64,000 nt of DNA, taken from contig CM057344.1 in the NCBI GenBank assembly GCA_030015575.1, positions 189,365,044-189,429,043 of the forward strand, written 5' to 3'. The notes under the pieces were generated by a model. That model had not been told where the DNA came from. It did not search any database and saw nothing but the letters and a program-made list of their open reading frames with translations. This document shows, in pieces, positions 1 through 11,706 of this stretch. The translations under genes and the position numbers were made by a program. Numbering within the stretch: position 1 is the stretch's first letter; the number at the start of each line of letters is the position of its first letter. The DNA comes from Agapanthus africanus (Eukaryota; Streptophyta; Magnoliopsida; Asparagales; Amaryllidaceae).

Positions 1-920
1 ATTTGATATATTGCTTTGCATTAGCTAGTATTAGTTCACTTTATATGGATTTTCTCACTTGATGTGCAAGAAGTATATGTGATATACTTTTGTGCACATA
101 TTTGTATCATGTTTGATGATACTTGATCATTTAGTTAAGTGTGTAGAATTAAACCATGATTAATTTAATGATTAGGGTTTTGCATATTCATTTATTTATT
201 TATTTGTTCATTTATTTATTTGGAAAAGATATAGATAAGAATGGTGGCTTTCTTTGTTTCTTATTGAAGCTTCATGAAGCTTTGACTTAGTCAACATTCT
301 TGTCTCATGCTTAACCCTAACCATTTGAACTAACCCTAGTTCATTCTCTACACTTAACTATGGTTAAGATTATGATAAGTATTCATTTTCTTTTTCATTT
401 TAAAAGACTTATCATATTCTTTCTTCTTCTTGATCTTCTTCTTGAAGAAAGAAAGCTTGATGCCATCAATGGCAACTTGAGTTCTAAAGTGAGAAATCCA
501 ATTCTAAAGTGAACCCACTTCCTATTTCATCACCCTCTACCTCTTGCCAAGTTGTTTTGGGTGTTTTCTTCACAAGTTTCACAAATTTGTGAAGTCGGAG
601 CTTGAACTTGTGATGCCTCGACGTAGATCATCTTCGGCACGAAGCCGACGACCGAGTCCGCCCATTTCCCCGATCAAGCGGACGATCGAGTCCGGGATTG
701 GAGATGGACAGCGAGAGGACGCCTACGTGGAGCCAAGGAAGTGGATATCCGGATCTACAAAGGTTGTAGCTTCTTATCTTTAGTTAAGTTGTTAACTAGA
801 TTCGTTTATCGCCTAAATTTCTAGTCAACGATCTAGTCTAGGGTTTCTCGGCACCGTAAAACCTAAAATTGGCATGGTTGATGCCTTATGAGACTTCATT
901 AGCGTGCCTAGGACCCTACA
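1..920 (+). mobile_element. Right end of a Ty1/copia LTR (element F)
   Basis: The first 920 bases align by eye with the right part of the LTRs of copia element B (from about 27595 to 28504), including the shared block with gaagcttcatgaagcttt and the terminal ...cctaggaccctaca. The end is CA, as expected for an LTR. No PBS follows; gypsy LTR sequence resumes at 921. This is therefore the 3' LTR, or a solo LTR, of a plus-strand copia element inserted into the gypsy LTR. The left part lies outside the window, so the target duplication (expected to begin TAGAA) cannot be checked. A short Arg-rich ORF lies inside (613-783). Confidence 0.85.
613..783 (+). other. Short Arg-rich ORF in LTR (56 aa), doubtful coding
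   Basis: An ATG-started frame in the R/U5-like part of the LTR begins MPRRRSSSARSRRP and ends GSTKVVASYL. The same frame is open in both LTRs of element A (minus strand, 13650-13889 and 5303-5542), but there the ATG is replaced by a Gln codon. In element B the ATG is kept but a stop follows after about 14 codons. It has no recognised domain. It may be an upstream leader peptide or only a GC-rich open stretch. Confidence 0.15.
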
Positions 921-3755
921 TAGAACACGTTAGATATCGATTCGTGAAATATCGTATTTTTTAGTGTCTTTTAGAGCCTCTGTGAACTGCCGTGACCTGC
1001 GATTTTTACAGAAATTTCAAACAAAATAATAGTGATGTACTAGTTAACCTAAGACACCACCTGAGACACGAGGACCGCCCCACCAGAATGGGCCGGCGAC
1101 CATTTAGCGAATTCCGGCGATGCCGGCTATATAGGGAGGTGCTGGGGTTTGGCTTTTGTGGGTAGTTGTCTGTTGTTGGTTAGGGGTGTTTGGTACTGTT
1201 TACTTTTTTAGTAACTGCAGTATGAAAAATCTGGAATCGTTTACCTATAATATAATCTTTTGAATCGGCGTGTTACGTAATCCGACACGAATCATGATCT
1301 GATGCAGCTGCTGTACACAATTTGTTTAGTATTGTCGCAACGCACGTTAGCTACTAGACGGAGACTTGTGAGTTAGTTTAGTGTTGGTGCGTCGTTTAAT
1401 GTTTAGTTTTACATTATATTAGTCAATTCTGAGATGTTTTCACTATTTGTGTGTTTGTGAATTTATAGCGTCGCAAGCGGGGACTTCGGACGCTGCGAAC
1501 AAGGGGAAACAGACAGTCGGATTTTCTTAGCTGGAGACCATTGGTGAGTAGATTTAATATCTACGGGAAAATCGCCCGTATGGCATTATGCGTCGGGGCG
1601 GATATGATATGATAGTTGCATGTTATTGCATATTAGTTAATTTCATACGAATGTCATTGCATAGTATTATCTGTTATACCTTGACTTGTACCTTTAGATA
1701 TAACACATTACTGACGGTTCATGTTGCACGAGCACTAGTTGTATGGTACACCCACATCGTCAGTAATTGCCATGACACGCACAAACCCCCTACATTCATG
1801 ATATGGTAGTGGATAGGGATAGTAGAGTTAGTAACTCTTATTCCATTGTGCATATGAAATATTGTGGACACATACATACGTGATATTGCATTGGGCAGGG
1901 ATAGTTGAGGTAGTGAACCTTAATCCATTTCACGTGTACCTTACTATAGCCACTTATACATCTTGCATACATATTGACATGTACACCCACATACTCTAGT
2001 ACAGCTACATGTATATCATGCACACATATTGATATGTACACCGCATATTTTCGCTATAGTTGTATGTACCCTAAGTGGCATTGTTTTGATATGTGCTATT
2101 GAGTTGTTGATCATTGCGCTTATGAAATGCATTATACATACTTTCTTACATGTAGATACTTAAACCTTGCTACACTTACATGTACACCACATATGATGCT
2201 GCACTTGTTTTTCTTAGAGGATTTTGGGAACCGCAAGATATATTTTAAATATGAATTCATTTAAAAGAGCGGATTTCCCTTAATATGCTCATATTGTTGT
2301 TTTATGTTGCATATATCAGTTTTTCATGGATTTACGCATTGAGATATGGATTTCATATGATTTATAGATTTGAGAACCGTGGGGGTATTTCAAGAAAAAT
2401 ATGTATTGTTTGAAAACCCGGTTTCTCTTGATATGATATTTCAGTGCGTCCACCATGTGATTTCTCGGTTATGAGATTTGAATTATGATACCCGATTCGA
2501 GGAGCGGGAGGCACCGTCTGCGGGTACATGGGGGACCCGGTATGGTACCCCGGGGCGAGTGGTGATTTCTTGGTGTAGACGATAAGCCCGGCGGTGGGAC
2601 CACTACTTGCCAGTGATAGTATTTGGACACGGCGGTTATCGTGGGGATACCGACCGGAGTGAGGTATGACATATCGTCAGGGCCAGTCGTAGTAACGGCG
2701 CCTGAGTTATGGGGATTTACGTGTCGATGCTAGACACGAGTTTTCATGATGTTTCGGGTGTCGATGTTAGACACTCAGGTTCCATGAGACTTACAGGATG
2801 TGAGGGACGATCTGAGGATGCGGTGCCTGAGGATTTGGGATTTGATGTGTCAGTGAGGGATACTGGTGTTTTTCCATGCTGATGATTTTGCATGAGATTT
2901 TATATTATATCATCCCACACTCCCTATTATGTTGTTATGCATTACTTCATGTAGTTGTAGTACCCTAATGATGTACCTTTACCTGATTGTTGCATATTCA
3001 CTTATTATACTTATGCTATTGGATAATATATGATAGATAAATCGCTATTCGTGCATACTTGCGATTACAGTATGATGTTGATTACTATTCACGAGTTGGA
3101 AACTCACCCCCGTTGTGCCACAGAGTTTTGCAGGAGTTACCCTTAGAGTAGTCGCGGCAGGGCGTCTTATCATCTCTACTTTTGCGGATACCGCTACGTT
3201 AGGCAGTGAGGCCTTTGCTCTTAGGTGGGTTTGCGGTTATCTGCTTGTACATTGTATATCTTTTTGCTGGATCTAGTATTCTCCATCTACCACTGTTTGT
3301 ATATGACTTAAGACGACTTGTGAGGATCCGGTGTTGTATTATTTTGGTGACTTTGGGTGCCGTGCTCGTGGGCAGGTTTTGTTTTGGAAAGTTTACTTCT
3401 TATTGCAGTCTTTTCTTTGATATTTCTTCGCTTCGGCGTCGTATACATGTTGTGGTGATTGTCTCCACCGTTAGGCGTGATTTTGCTCTTATTTGGGATG
3501 CTTTATATTTTATCTATGTTGTACCCGTTTTCGGGGATAGGTTTAACAAAGGAGGTGCTGCCGAAATTTTAAAGAAAGAAAACTAGAGTTAGAGATTTTT
3601 ACTTGTGATTTTCTAAATGTTAAGACTATGCTTTTCTCCATTAATCCTGGTTTGGATGGTTTAGATTTCTGGGTTTCGTCTTACTTGAGTTGCGTACGCC
3701 TGTAGACGTTACGTAGTTTAAGTGCCGGTTACGGGACAAATTTTGGGTCGTGACA
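921..3755 (+). repeat. Gypsy LTR1, 5'-truncated
   Basis: The sequence matches LTR2 from 30299 and LTR3 from about 48750, and ends TGACA just before a PBS. About 690 bases of the LTR start are missing on this side because copia F is inserted there; they should lie left of the window. There is no coding content I trust: a hydrophobic frame of about 126 codons (3206-3586) starts with GTG and is frameshifted relative to the other LTRs. Confidence 0.88.
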
Positions 3756-3759
3756 AAGT

Positions 3760-3771
3760 TGGTATCAGAGC
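3760..3771 (+). other. Primer-binding site of gypsy G1
   Basis: TGGTATCAGAGC, complementary to the 3' end of plant initiator Met-tRNA, starts four bases after the LTR end. The 220 bases between it and gag are a short untranslated leader with nothing else recognisable. Confidence 0.9.
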
Positions 3772-3991
3772 GCTATGTTTTACCTCTCGGAGTGTAGGAT
3801 GACCTTGGTATGATGGAGTGGTAGCTTAAGCAGAGTGACGTAGCGTGTGTATGTTCTGCGGCATACTTAAGACACGGTACTCCGCCTAAGTGACCTTAGG
3901 ACTTATTGATTGATATTCTTCCGTGATGATATACATCCTTGTGATTCGATTCCTGTTTCCTTATCGAATCTTGTTTCAATTTCCAGCCTAT

Positions 3992-5163
3992 ATGCCGCCG
4001 AAGACTACGAGGGCACAGAGAGCGGCCGCAAGGGCCGAGGTCAGAGTTGACTCGTCTGAGGCGAGGACTGACCAGGGCGGTACGCCTGTTATACCGGAGC
4101 ATATTGCTATGATTGGGGCTGGTATGTATGACAAGCGCTAGATGATTGGGACTTTAGTAGAGGCCATTTGAGCGCAGGGGCAGGCAGCTGTTCCACCCGT
4201 TGCAGGGACTACGATGGTACCTACAGTTCCGGCAGTCACGGTTACAGCTCCGGAGGTTATTACCATGTCACTGACAGATTTTATGAGGCTGAGGCCTCCG
4301 GTGTTTACTGGCACAGATGTTACTGAGGATTCGCAGTCGTTTATCGACCGGATGGCCAAGATTTGTCGTTCGCTCCGATGCTCTGACGAGAGATGGGTAG
4401 AGTTCGCAAGTTTCTGGCTGGAGGGTCTGGCCCAAAAGTGGTGTGAGTCGTTGGAGAGGGGCAGAGCCACTGGTCTTGCTCCTATGATTTTGGCTGAGTT
4501 TGTGACGGTGTTTCTCACCCGTTTTCTTCCACCGAGCGTCAGGGATGCGCGAGCGCGCAAATTTGAGTCGTTACATCAGACTCCGTGGATGACGGTGTCT
4601 GAGTATGATGTACTATTTACCGAGCTGTCTATGTATGCTCTGTACCTGGTGGCGACTGAGGAGATGAGGGTGAAGTGGTTTGTTCGAGGCCTGCTTCCCT
4701 AGTTGTTCCTAGCCATCGTCATTCAGCATTGTGATACGTATGCGGCTGCCGTGGATACAGCCCTATTGGTGGAGGAGCGTCTAGCTGAGTCATCGGTTGT
4801 TCCGGAACCGAAGAGGACTCGTATGGATGTACCAGCATGGAGACCGAGGTTTGCACGCAGAGGCAGAGTTCCTTCAGACTTGTGGAGTAGCAGAGATATG
4901 GGACGGGGCCAGTTATTCAGCTCTTACTCTCAGGAGGGCCAGCGACCGTCTTATGGGTGCTTTGGGTGTAGCAATCTATATCACCTTGTTCGGGATTGTA
5001 CCGTGGTGCGTCATAGAGGGCCGGCAGAACCCCAGGTTACCTTACCAACTTCTCCGCCTCAGAGAGTGTTGCCTCTTATTCCTGTTGTTGCACCGCGTCT
5101 AACTCCTGTGCAGAGAGGTCGTGGTCGCGGGGGTTTTGTGCTGAGAGGACGAGGTGGTGGAGG
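3992..5163 (+). pseudogene. gag: Gypsy G1 gag, broken by stops and by copia A
   Basis: Capsid/nucleocapsid part of the gag-pol polyprotein. The start ATG (MPPKTTRAQR) matches the G2 copy at 33375. The capsid region contains motifs such as LRPPVFTGTD, LEGLAQKWCESL and [20 protein letters not shown] zinc knuckle (CFGC...H....C) lies near 4960, followed by an Arg/Gly-rich RGRGRGG stretch. Compared with G2, three in-frame stops are visible: 4139 (CAG to TAG), 4169 (CGA to TGA) and 4700 (CAG to TAG). The frame then runs into copia A at 5164 and resumes at 15738 with GGAGG duplicated. It cannot make full-length Gag. Confidence 0.88.
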
Positions 5164-7390
5164 TGAAAGGTTCCTAGGCACTCTAGTGAGTTCTCACAAG
5201 GCATCGAACATGCCAATTTAAAAAAAATGGTGCCGAGAAACCCTAGACTACGGATCTTAGACTAGATGTTTAGGCGAAATGAAAACTTAGTTAACTACTT
5301 AACTAAAGGTTAGATGCTACAACCTTTGTAGATCCGGTAATCCTCTTCCTTGGCTCCACGTAGGCATCCTCTCGCTGTCCTTTTCGAATCCTAGACTCGT
5401 TCATCGGCTTCATCGGGAAAACGAGCGGAATAGGTCGTCGGCTTCGTGTCAAAGACGATCTACGTCGAGGTTGCACTAGTTCAAGCTCCGACTTCACCAA
5501 GTAGTGAAACTTGTGAAGAAAACACCCAAAACCACTTGGCAAGAGGTAGAGGATGAAGAAATAGGAGGTGGGTTCACTTTAGATTTGGATTTTACTCACT
5601 AGAACTCAAGTTGCCATTAATGGCATCAAGGTTCTCTCTTGAAGAAGAAGGAGAAGATGATGATAATGTTATGATAAGTAATTGAAATAAAAAGGAAAAT
5701 CAATACTTATCATAAAGTAAACCATGGTTATGTGTAGAGAATTGACCAAGGTTAGATTAGTGGTTAGGGTTAAGGATGAAGACAAAAGGGATGACTTTGG
5801 TCAAAGTTTCATGAAGCTTTAATAAGCTTCATGAAGAAAAGAAACCCTTTTTGTTTTCTTTCACCTAATTAAATGAATAATTAATGGATAAATAATTAAG
5901 TGAATAATCAAAAACCCTAACCCTTATCATAACCATGGTTCAATTCTTCACACAAAGCCAAGTTATAATGCATCATCAATCATGATACAAACAAGTGTAC
6001 ACAAAACATATCACATATACAATGTGCACACCAAGTGAGAAAAATCCGTTTAAAATGAACCAATACTAGTTGATGCAAAGTAATATATCAAATATATAAT
6101 TATACATTAAATCATTAAATCAACACTTGATTCAATGATCCGGTCATGTCGCACATAACCGACTAGTATTCAATGCATCGATTTATCGAATCAATGATTC
6201 GATAACTAGGTCATATCGAATATAACCAATCGAAACATATATCGCGAGAATGAAATGCGGTGTCACATACTCGCATTATTCTCGGTCCTGCACATATCTC
6301 ATATGCACTCCTATTTCGTTTCGCTTGAACCAGGAAACCTCTGTGTAGGACTCTAAAGACTCGTCAATACGCCGGTAGCAGATGATGATCATATCAAGCA
6401 CCCACAAGCCGCAAGCGGTCTTCTAAACGTAACGGCCATCCGGGTATTGAGCGATCAGAAGATCGACGAGCTAGCCCGCTCACACTCCTGCGAATCCGAC
6501 CAGTAACACTTACCGTACAGTCCGGTCTCTTCGTTTGATATGTCGCATATCAAGTCTGGGGGTGGTAAACATCAGACCCCAATAACCCGATAAGTCGTGC
6601 CGATGTGAGGCTCATAACGGGTCGAGTAACTACTGGTAACACTTACCAGCAAATCTCTGATCAGCCCTGGCCAGGGACTTCCCTGCTACGGCCAATCGAG
6701 CACTGCGCAATATCAACCCCCAATACTGCGAGAGACGAAACCCCTCCTATCGCTCATTGCCTCCATGTGACTCGGGACTGTGCCCAAAGACCACCGTTTT
6801 GCACGCCCTCATGGACATGGTAAGGTGGAGATCAAAGCACAGTGGGAATCACACAAGACTCTATGACGATCTCGGGTCTACAGACTAACCTATACAAGTG
6901 TCACCTGAGAACTGCCATCTGACGTGAGGTATAATACCATCTGGGAGTTCTCGGCGAGTCCGTCCAGTGTACCCAGTCTCCATTGAGCACCCGTATACCA
7001 TCTCTGATGTCAAACACCAATGGATATGGGATCATCCATCGCCCATCACATGGGTCGAGAAGCGTATACGCTCGTCTACTCTGGTATATCGATGCCCCGT
7101 CTCGATACACCCACGACTAGGAACCTTGAAGGATGTACTTATGGACTACCATGTCCCCACTAGTATGATCTGCATCATAGTCCAGGTAGTCAAGTACACA
7201 TCCTAAGGGCTTTACCAACATGTAACTATAAGACAGTATAAAGAGACTAGTGTACATGTTAAGATAAAGAGTAACCAGATAGCATACTATCATATCGAGC
7301 AAGAAAGTCATCTCTATATATGTCCAAGCATCCAATATAATATACATCATCTGTACAATACTGGCCTCTAGGGCATACATACAACTAACA
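5164..7390 (-). repeat. 3' LTR of copia A
   Basis: It runs from tgaaaggttcc to ...caactaaca on the plus strand and is bounded by the target duplication on the left and the purine tract on the right. It is the same length as the partner LTR at 13511-15737. Confidence 0.94.
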
Positions 7391-7404
7391 ATCTCCCACT
7401 TGCA
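7391..7404 (-). other. Polypurine tract of copia A
   Basis: Read on the minus strand it is tgcaagtgggagat, directly next to the 3' LTR and directly after the pol stop codon. It is the usual second-strand priming site. Confidence 0.85.
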
Positions 7405-10400
7405 CTAGGGCCAGCTGCTGTAGTATCGCATACCGAGCATCCCGAAGAGTCTCTCAAACTGTATCTGGGGAATAGCCTTCGTGAGTGGATCCGCGGTGTT
7501 GTTCTTCGTGTCAACCCTCCTGACCTCGATCTCCCGGCGATCAACTATCTCCCGGATCAGGTGATACCGCCTCAGAATATGCCTGGATCGCTGATGGGAC
7601 CTGGGTTCCTTGGCTAAAGCCACCGCTCCATTGTTATCGCAATACAAAGGTATTGGACGCTCAATGGATGGAACCACTCCAAGTTCAGAAATGAACTTCT
7701 TGATCCAGACAGCTTCTTTAGCAGCATCGTTGGCAGCGATGTATTCAGCCTCCATCGTCGAGTCTGCCACGGTTTCCTGCTTGGAACTCTTCCAGCTAAC
7801 CGCCCCTCCGTAAAGGGTAAAGATAAAACCCGACTGCGACTTAGAGTCGTCCTTATCACTCTGGAAGCTGGAATCGTTAAAGGACTCCACTTGGAGTTTT
7901 CCGTTACCATACACCAAGAACATATCTCTAGTCCTTCGTAAGTACTTGAGAATGCTCTTCACAGCTGTCCAGTGACTCTCTCCAGGATCAGCTTGATACC
8001 TGCTCACTACACTTAGTGAGTATGCTACATCGGGTCTGGTACATAGCATCGCATACATGATAGAGCCTACTGCCGAAGCATAGGGTATCCCTTGCATGCG
8101 AGCTCTCTCCAAATCAGTCTTGGGAGACATCTCTTTGGAGAGAGTGACTCCAGAGATCGTGGGCAACTTCCCACGCTTGGACTCTTCCATACTAAACCTC
8201 TTTAGTATGGTGTCAATGTACCTGGATTGGGACAATCCCAAAATCCGTTTGGATCTATCTCTATAGATCCTAATTCCCAATATGCAGGAGGCATCACCAA
8301 GATCTTTCATTGAGAATCTTTGTGATAAGAAGAGCTTGACCGCTTGCAGCATAGGAATATCATTTCCTATCAAGAGTATATCGTCCACGTACAATACGAG
8401 GAAGACAACCTTACTCTCTGCCACCTTCTTGTAGATACAAGGTTCATCTGGATTTTTGACGAAATCAAACTCTTTGATAACGACGTCAAAGCAGATGTTC
8501 CAACTCCGCGATGCTTGCTTTAATCCATAAATGGATTTAAGCAGCTTGCACACCTTCCCGCTGCTCCCACTGTCTACGAAGCCCTCTGGCTGAGTCATGT
8601 ACACGCACTCTTCTAAATCACCATTTAGAAAGGCGGTCTTAACATCCATTTGCCAGATTTCGTAGTCATGAAAGGCAGCAATGGCAAGCATGATTCGGAT
8701 GGATTTAAGCATAGCCACTGGAGAAAAGGTTTCGTCATAGTCCACACCTGGTCTTTGACGAAAACCCTTTGCTACAAGTCTAGCTTTGAAAGTCTCCACT
8801 TTCCCATCTACACCAAGTTTTTTCTTGAAGATCCATTTGCTCCCAATGGGTTTTACCCCTTCAGGAGCAACTTCCAAAGTCCATACTTTGTTGGTGTACA
8901 TGGATTCCATCTCGGATCGCATAGCATCCAGCCATTTCACTGAGTCCCCACTCGTGATGGCCTGCTCGAAGCTAGTTGGGTCATCATCCTCCATGATGCA
9001 ATCCTCGCTCCCACCGTCCATGAGAAAACCGTAGTATCTCTCAGGTTGGCGAGGAACCTTACTAGATTGGCGGAGAGGCTGGGGTTCATTGGGAGCTACT
9101 GAATCCTCTTGTTCCACTAAATCTTCAGTTTGAGTTTGTGTATCTGGAACCTCTTCCAGCTCTACCACTTTGCCACTAATTTCTTTTTCAAGAAATTCCT
9201 TTTCTAAAAAGGTGGCATGTTGAGCAACAAACACTTTTTGTTCCTCACTGTGGTCGAAAAAATACCCATATGAATTCTTTGGATATCCCACAAACTTGCA
9301 AAGAACTGACCGTAGCCTCGAGCTTGTCCGGATTTTGTCTTTTGACATAAGCTGGACAACCCCATATTTTAACTTGTTTAAAATATGGCCTCTTCCCACT
9401 CCATATCTCATATGGTGTGGTAGTACAGATTTAGATGGAACTTGATTCAATAGGTATGCTGCTGTCTCCAGCGCATAGCCCCAGAAGGAAATAGGTAACT
9501 CAGCTGTACTCATCATAGAGCGCACCATATCCAATAGGGTGCGGTTCCTCCGTTCAGATACACCGTTGTGCTGTGGTGTATATGGAGGAGTCAGCTGAGA
9601 GAGAATCCCATTCTCTTTTAGGAAGTCCAGGAATTCATTGCTCAAGTATTCCCCTCCTCGATCAGATCATAGGATTTTATTACTTTTTCCGGTTTGGTTC
9701 TCAACTTCTTGTTTATATTCCCTAAATTTCTCAAAAGCTTCTGATTTGTGTTTCATCAGGAACACATACCCGAACCTAGAGAGATGGTCAGTGAATGTAA
9801 TGAATTACGAAGAACCATCCCTGGCATGTGTAGACATAGGACCGCATACATCACTATGTATCAGTCCTAAGAGTTCGGTAACTCTTTCTCCGTGTCCCGT
9901 AAACGGAGTTTTGGTCATCTTGCCTTTGAGACATGACTGGCAAGTGTCATAAGATGAAAATTCAAACGGATTTAAATATCCATCTTTATGCAACTTAGCT
10001 AGTCGTGTCGCATTGATGTGACCTAGTCTACAATGCCACAAGAAGGATTCGTTGAGTTCAGAACTCTTCCTCTTGTGTGTGTTTGTTATGCTCAGAACTG
10101 TTGATTGATTTAGAACATAAATGCCATTGCATAACGTGCCTGATCCAACCAACTTTTGGTTACGGAAAATGTTCATAACATTGTCCTGTAATACAAAATT
10201 ATATCCCTCTTTACTTAATAAAGAAACCGATATAATGTTGCATATCAGATTCGGCATGTAATAGCATTCGTTCAGAACCAATGTGTTACCAGTTGGTAAT
10301 TCAAGGTGATATTCCCCGACAGTCTTGGCTGCAAAAATTGCACCATTTCCAACTCTAATGTCTTTATCACCTTCTCCAAGTTCTCTACCTTTCCTAAGCC

Positions 10401-10710
10401 CATGTAACTGATTACATATATGGGATCCTGACCCGGTATCCAATACCCAGGACATAGAGCAAATGGAGAAACAGTTCTCAGTAACGAACACACCCGAAGA
10501 AAATGCATCATCATGTACTTTCTTCATTCGGGTGGCATGGGAATCCTGGTATTCCCCTATATCCTGTTCATTCCTATAACTCTTATAGGAAAGAACGGAA
10601 CCAACGTTCCCCAGCACAGTATAACATGCGGGTTCGGTCAATACATCCATATTATTATCTTTATTAAGGCATGAAATGGTCGCTACCTGGAGAGAGAGAG
10701 AAGAAAACAC
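7405..10710 (-). pseudogene. pol: Copia A pol: protease, integrase, RT, RNase H
   Basis: One frame with two in-frame stops: 9807-9805 (a Tyr codon in element C) and 9669-9667 (CGA to TGA). First segment (301 codons): aspartic protease WVLDTGSGSHIC with catalytic DTG near residue 91; gag-pre-integrase HHCC finger (LWHCRLGH...CQSC); first integrase Asp in HSDVCGP. Second segment (746 codons): integrase Glu in GVSERRNRTL; RT with MDVKTAFLNG and YVDD; RNase H with MEAEY, CDNNGA and NTADPLTK. Residues 75-111 of the second segment (9313-9423) are read out of frame relative to element C and then recover, meaning two compensating indels. The first in-frame ATG is at 10650. The upstream frame is open through a pyrimidine-rich tract ending CAG. 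No Gag domain precedes the protease, unlike a normal copia polyprotein. Confidence 0.92.
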
Positions 10711-10892
10711 TTTAGCGTATGCTCGTGCAAGATCAGATTGGTTATTATCTTATCTAATCAGGATGGCTCCCACTGCTTTTTATCAAATCTTCCTTCAAAC
10801 CCTAAAAGGAAAGACTAGCCGGGATTAATTACACACTATAAGTTCGCCAATCTTTCAGCCAGGCCAGTGTCGGTACTTTGAGGGAGGTCCCT

Positions 10893-10906
10893 CGTGCTTT
10901 CGCACG
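10893..10906 (-). other. GAAA-tetraloop hairpin
   Basis: The sense strand reads CGTGC-GAAA-GCACG, a five-pair stem closed by a canonical GNRA loop. The same hairpin is in B at 23280-23293. In C (40191-40206) the loop and the three inner pairs are kept. It was not found in E, where this stretch appears deleted. Confidence 0.6.
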
Positions 10907-11119
10907 AACCTAATTAATGTAAACCTCGTTTTCCCAGAGGCGTAACCTCGTTAACACCTTTCTAGACACCTACTTGATCGGCTAATTGTAATGTGTAAAA
11001 CTCTCCCAGGAGTAACTCTTACTCGCAGTGGGTATCGAGATCCAACTATCTAATAGAAGGTATGCAATCTCATTGCAAATTTCAACACTTGAAATTCCCG
11101 ATAATCTTTTGCCCCAAAC

Positions 11120-11330
11120 GATCTATGACCTTGACAAGGTCAACAAACCATAGACCGTAAGTCATGTTCAACCCGTCATTTCTTGATTGAATTAAACCCA
11201 CCCGCACGACCCTTGACAAGGTCAACAAGGCCGTACGACTACCCTAACTCAATCTGCATCATATGCATAATCAGATAAATACTGGTTAGCTACCGCACAC
11301 TGCGCCTTGACAAGGTCAACGAACGCAGCA
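11120..11330 (-). ncRNA. Three-hairpin RNA array in leader of copia A
   Basis: Three motifs (11305-11320, 11211-11226, 11129-11144 in sense order) each read GTTGACCTTGTCAAGG: inner stem TTGAC/GTCAA with a three-base loop. Each is enclosed by a different outer stem: CTGCG/CGCAG, ACGGCC/GGTCGT and TCTATG/CATAGA. Spacing is 94 and 82 nt. Outer stems co-vary with those of B, C and E, which is direct evidence for base pairing. It is part of a retrotransposon transcript, not an independent RNA gene. Function is unknown; packaging or dimerisation is an inference. Confidence 0.7.
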
Positions 11331-11467
11331 CGAATACTAAACAGGACTTATCTGAAATGACGGAGGGCTACGACAGGTTTTTCTGAAAACCTATTGCGTA
11401 ATGAACTTGATATCGTTGTAGAATCAAATGAAGTTTTGAAATGGAGTGATTTTGAGGCTTTTCTAGT

Positions 11468-11706
11468 TTTGCTAAAGGGGTCACTCCCGGTGAAGGGATC
11501 GTCGGCCCTTTTCTCGTCGAATGAGGTGCGGGATATATCATATATATCGCTGTGCAAAGCAAAAACACAAAAGCAGTCAAAAGCAAACCGAGTGTGTAGC
11601 ATCTGCCAGTTATTGCTAAAGGAGTCACTCCCGGTGAAGGGATCTCGGTCCTTTCCTCATCGAATAAGGTGCAGGATATATCACATATACCGCTGTGCAA
11701 AGCAAG
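11468..11706 (-). repeat. Two tandem copies of a ~100-nt structured module (copia A)
   Basis: Copies at 11468-11567 and 11614-11706. In sense order each has a Cys-like TTTGCACAGCG entry, an AT-rich hairpin (GGTATAT/ATATATCC type), a GAGGAAAGGACCGA stretch, and CCCTTCACCGGGAGTGACTCCTTTAGCAA, where AAAGGA can pair with TCCTTT around CCC/GGG. The pair is present in all four complete copia elements. Confidence 0.7.

Noticed and set aside
3206-3586. Hydrophobic ~126-codon frame repeated in all three gypsy LTRs (also 32585-32968, 51044-51439)
   Set aside because: Starts only with GTG or TTG, lies wholly in LTR, and LTR1 is frameshifted relative to LTR2/3. Conservation is explained by the LTR being a repeat.
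4138-4560. Minus-strand ORF of 140 codons (and its 190-codon copy at 33371-33943)
   Set aside because: Antisense shadow of the gypsy gag frame, with no domain and no consistent start among copies.
11129-11320. TTGAC/GTCAA triplets as a CRISPR-like array
   Set aside because: Only three units, units are hairpins within a retrotransposon leader, no spacers of defined length and no Cas genes; the genome is eukaryotic.
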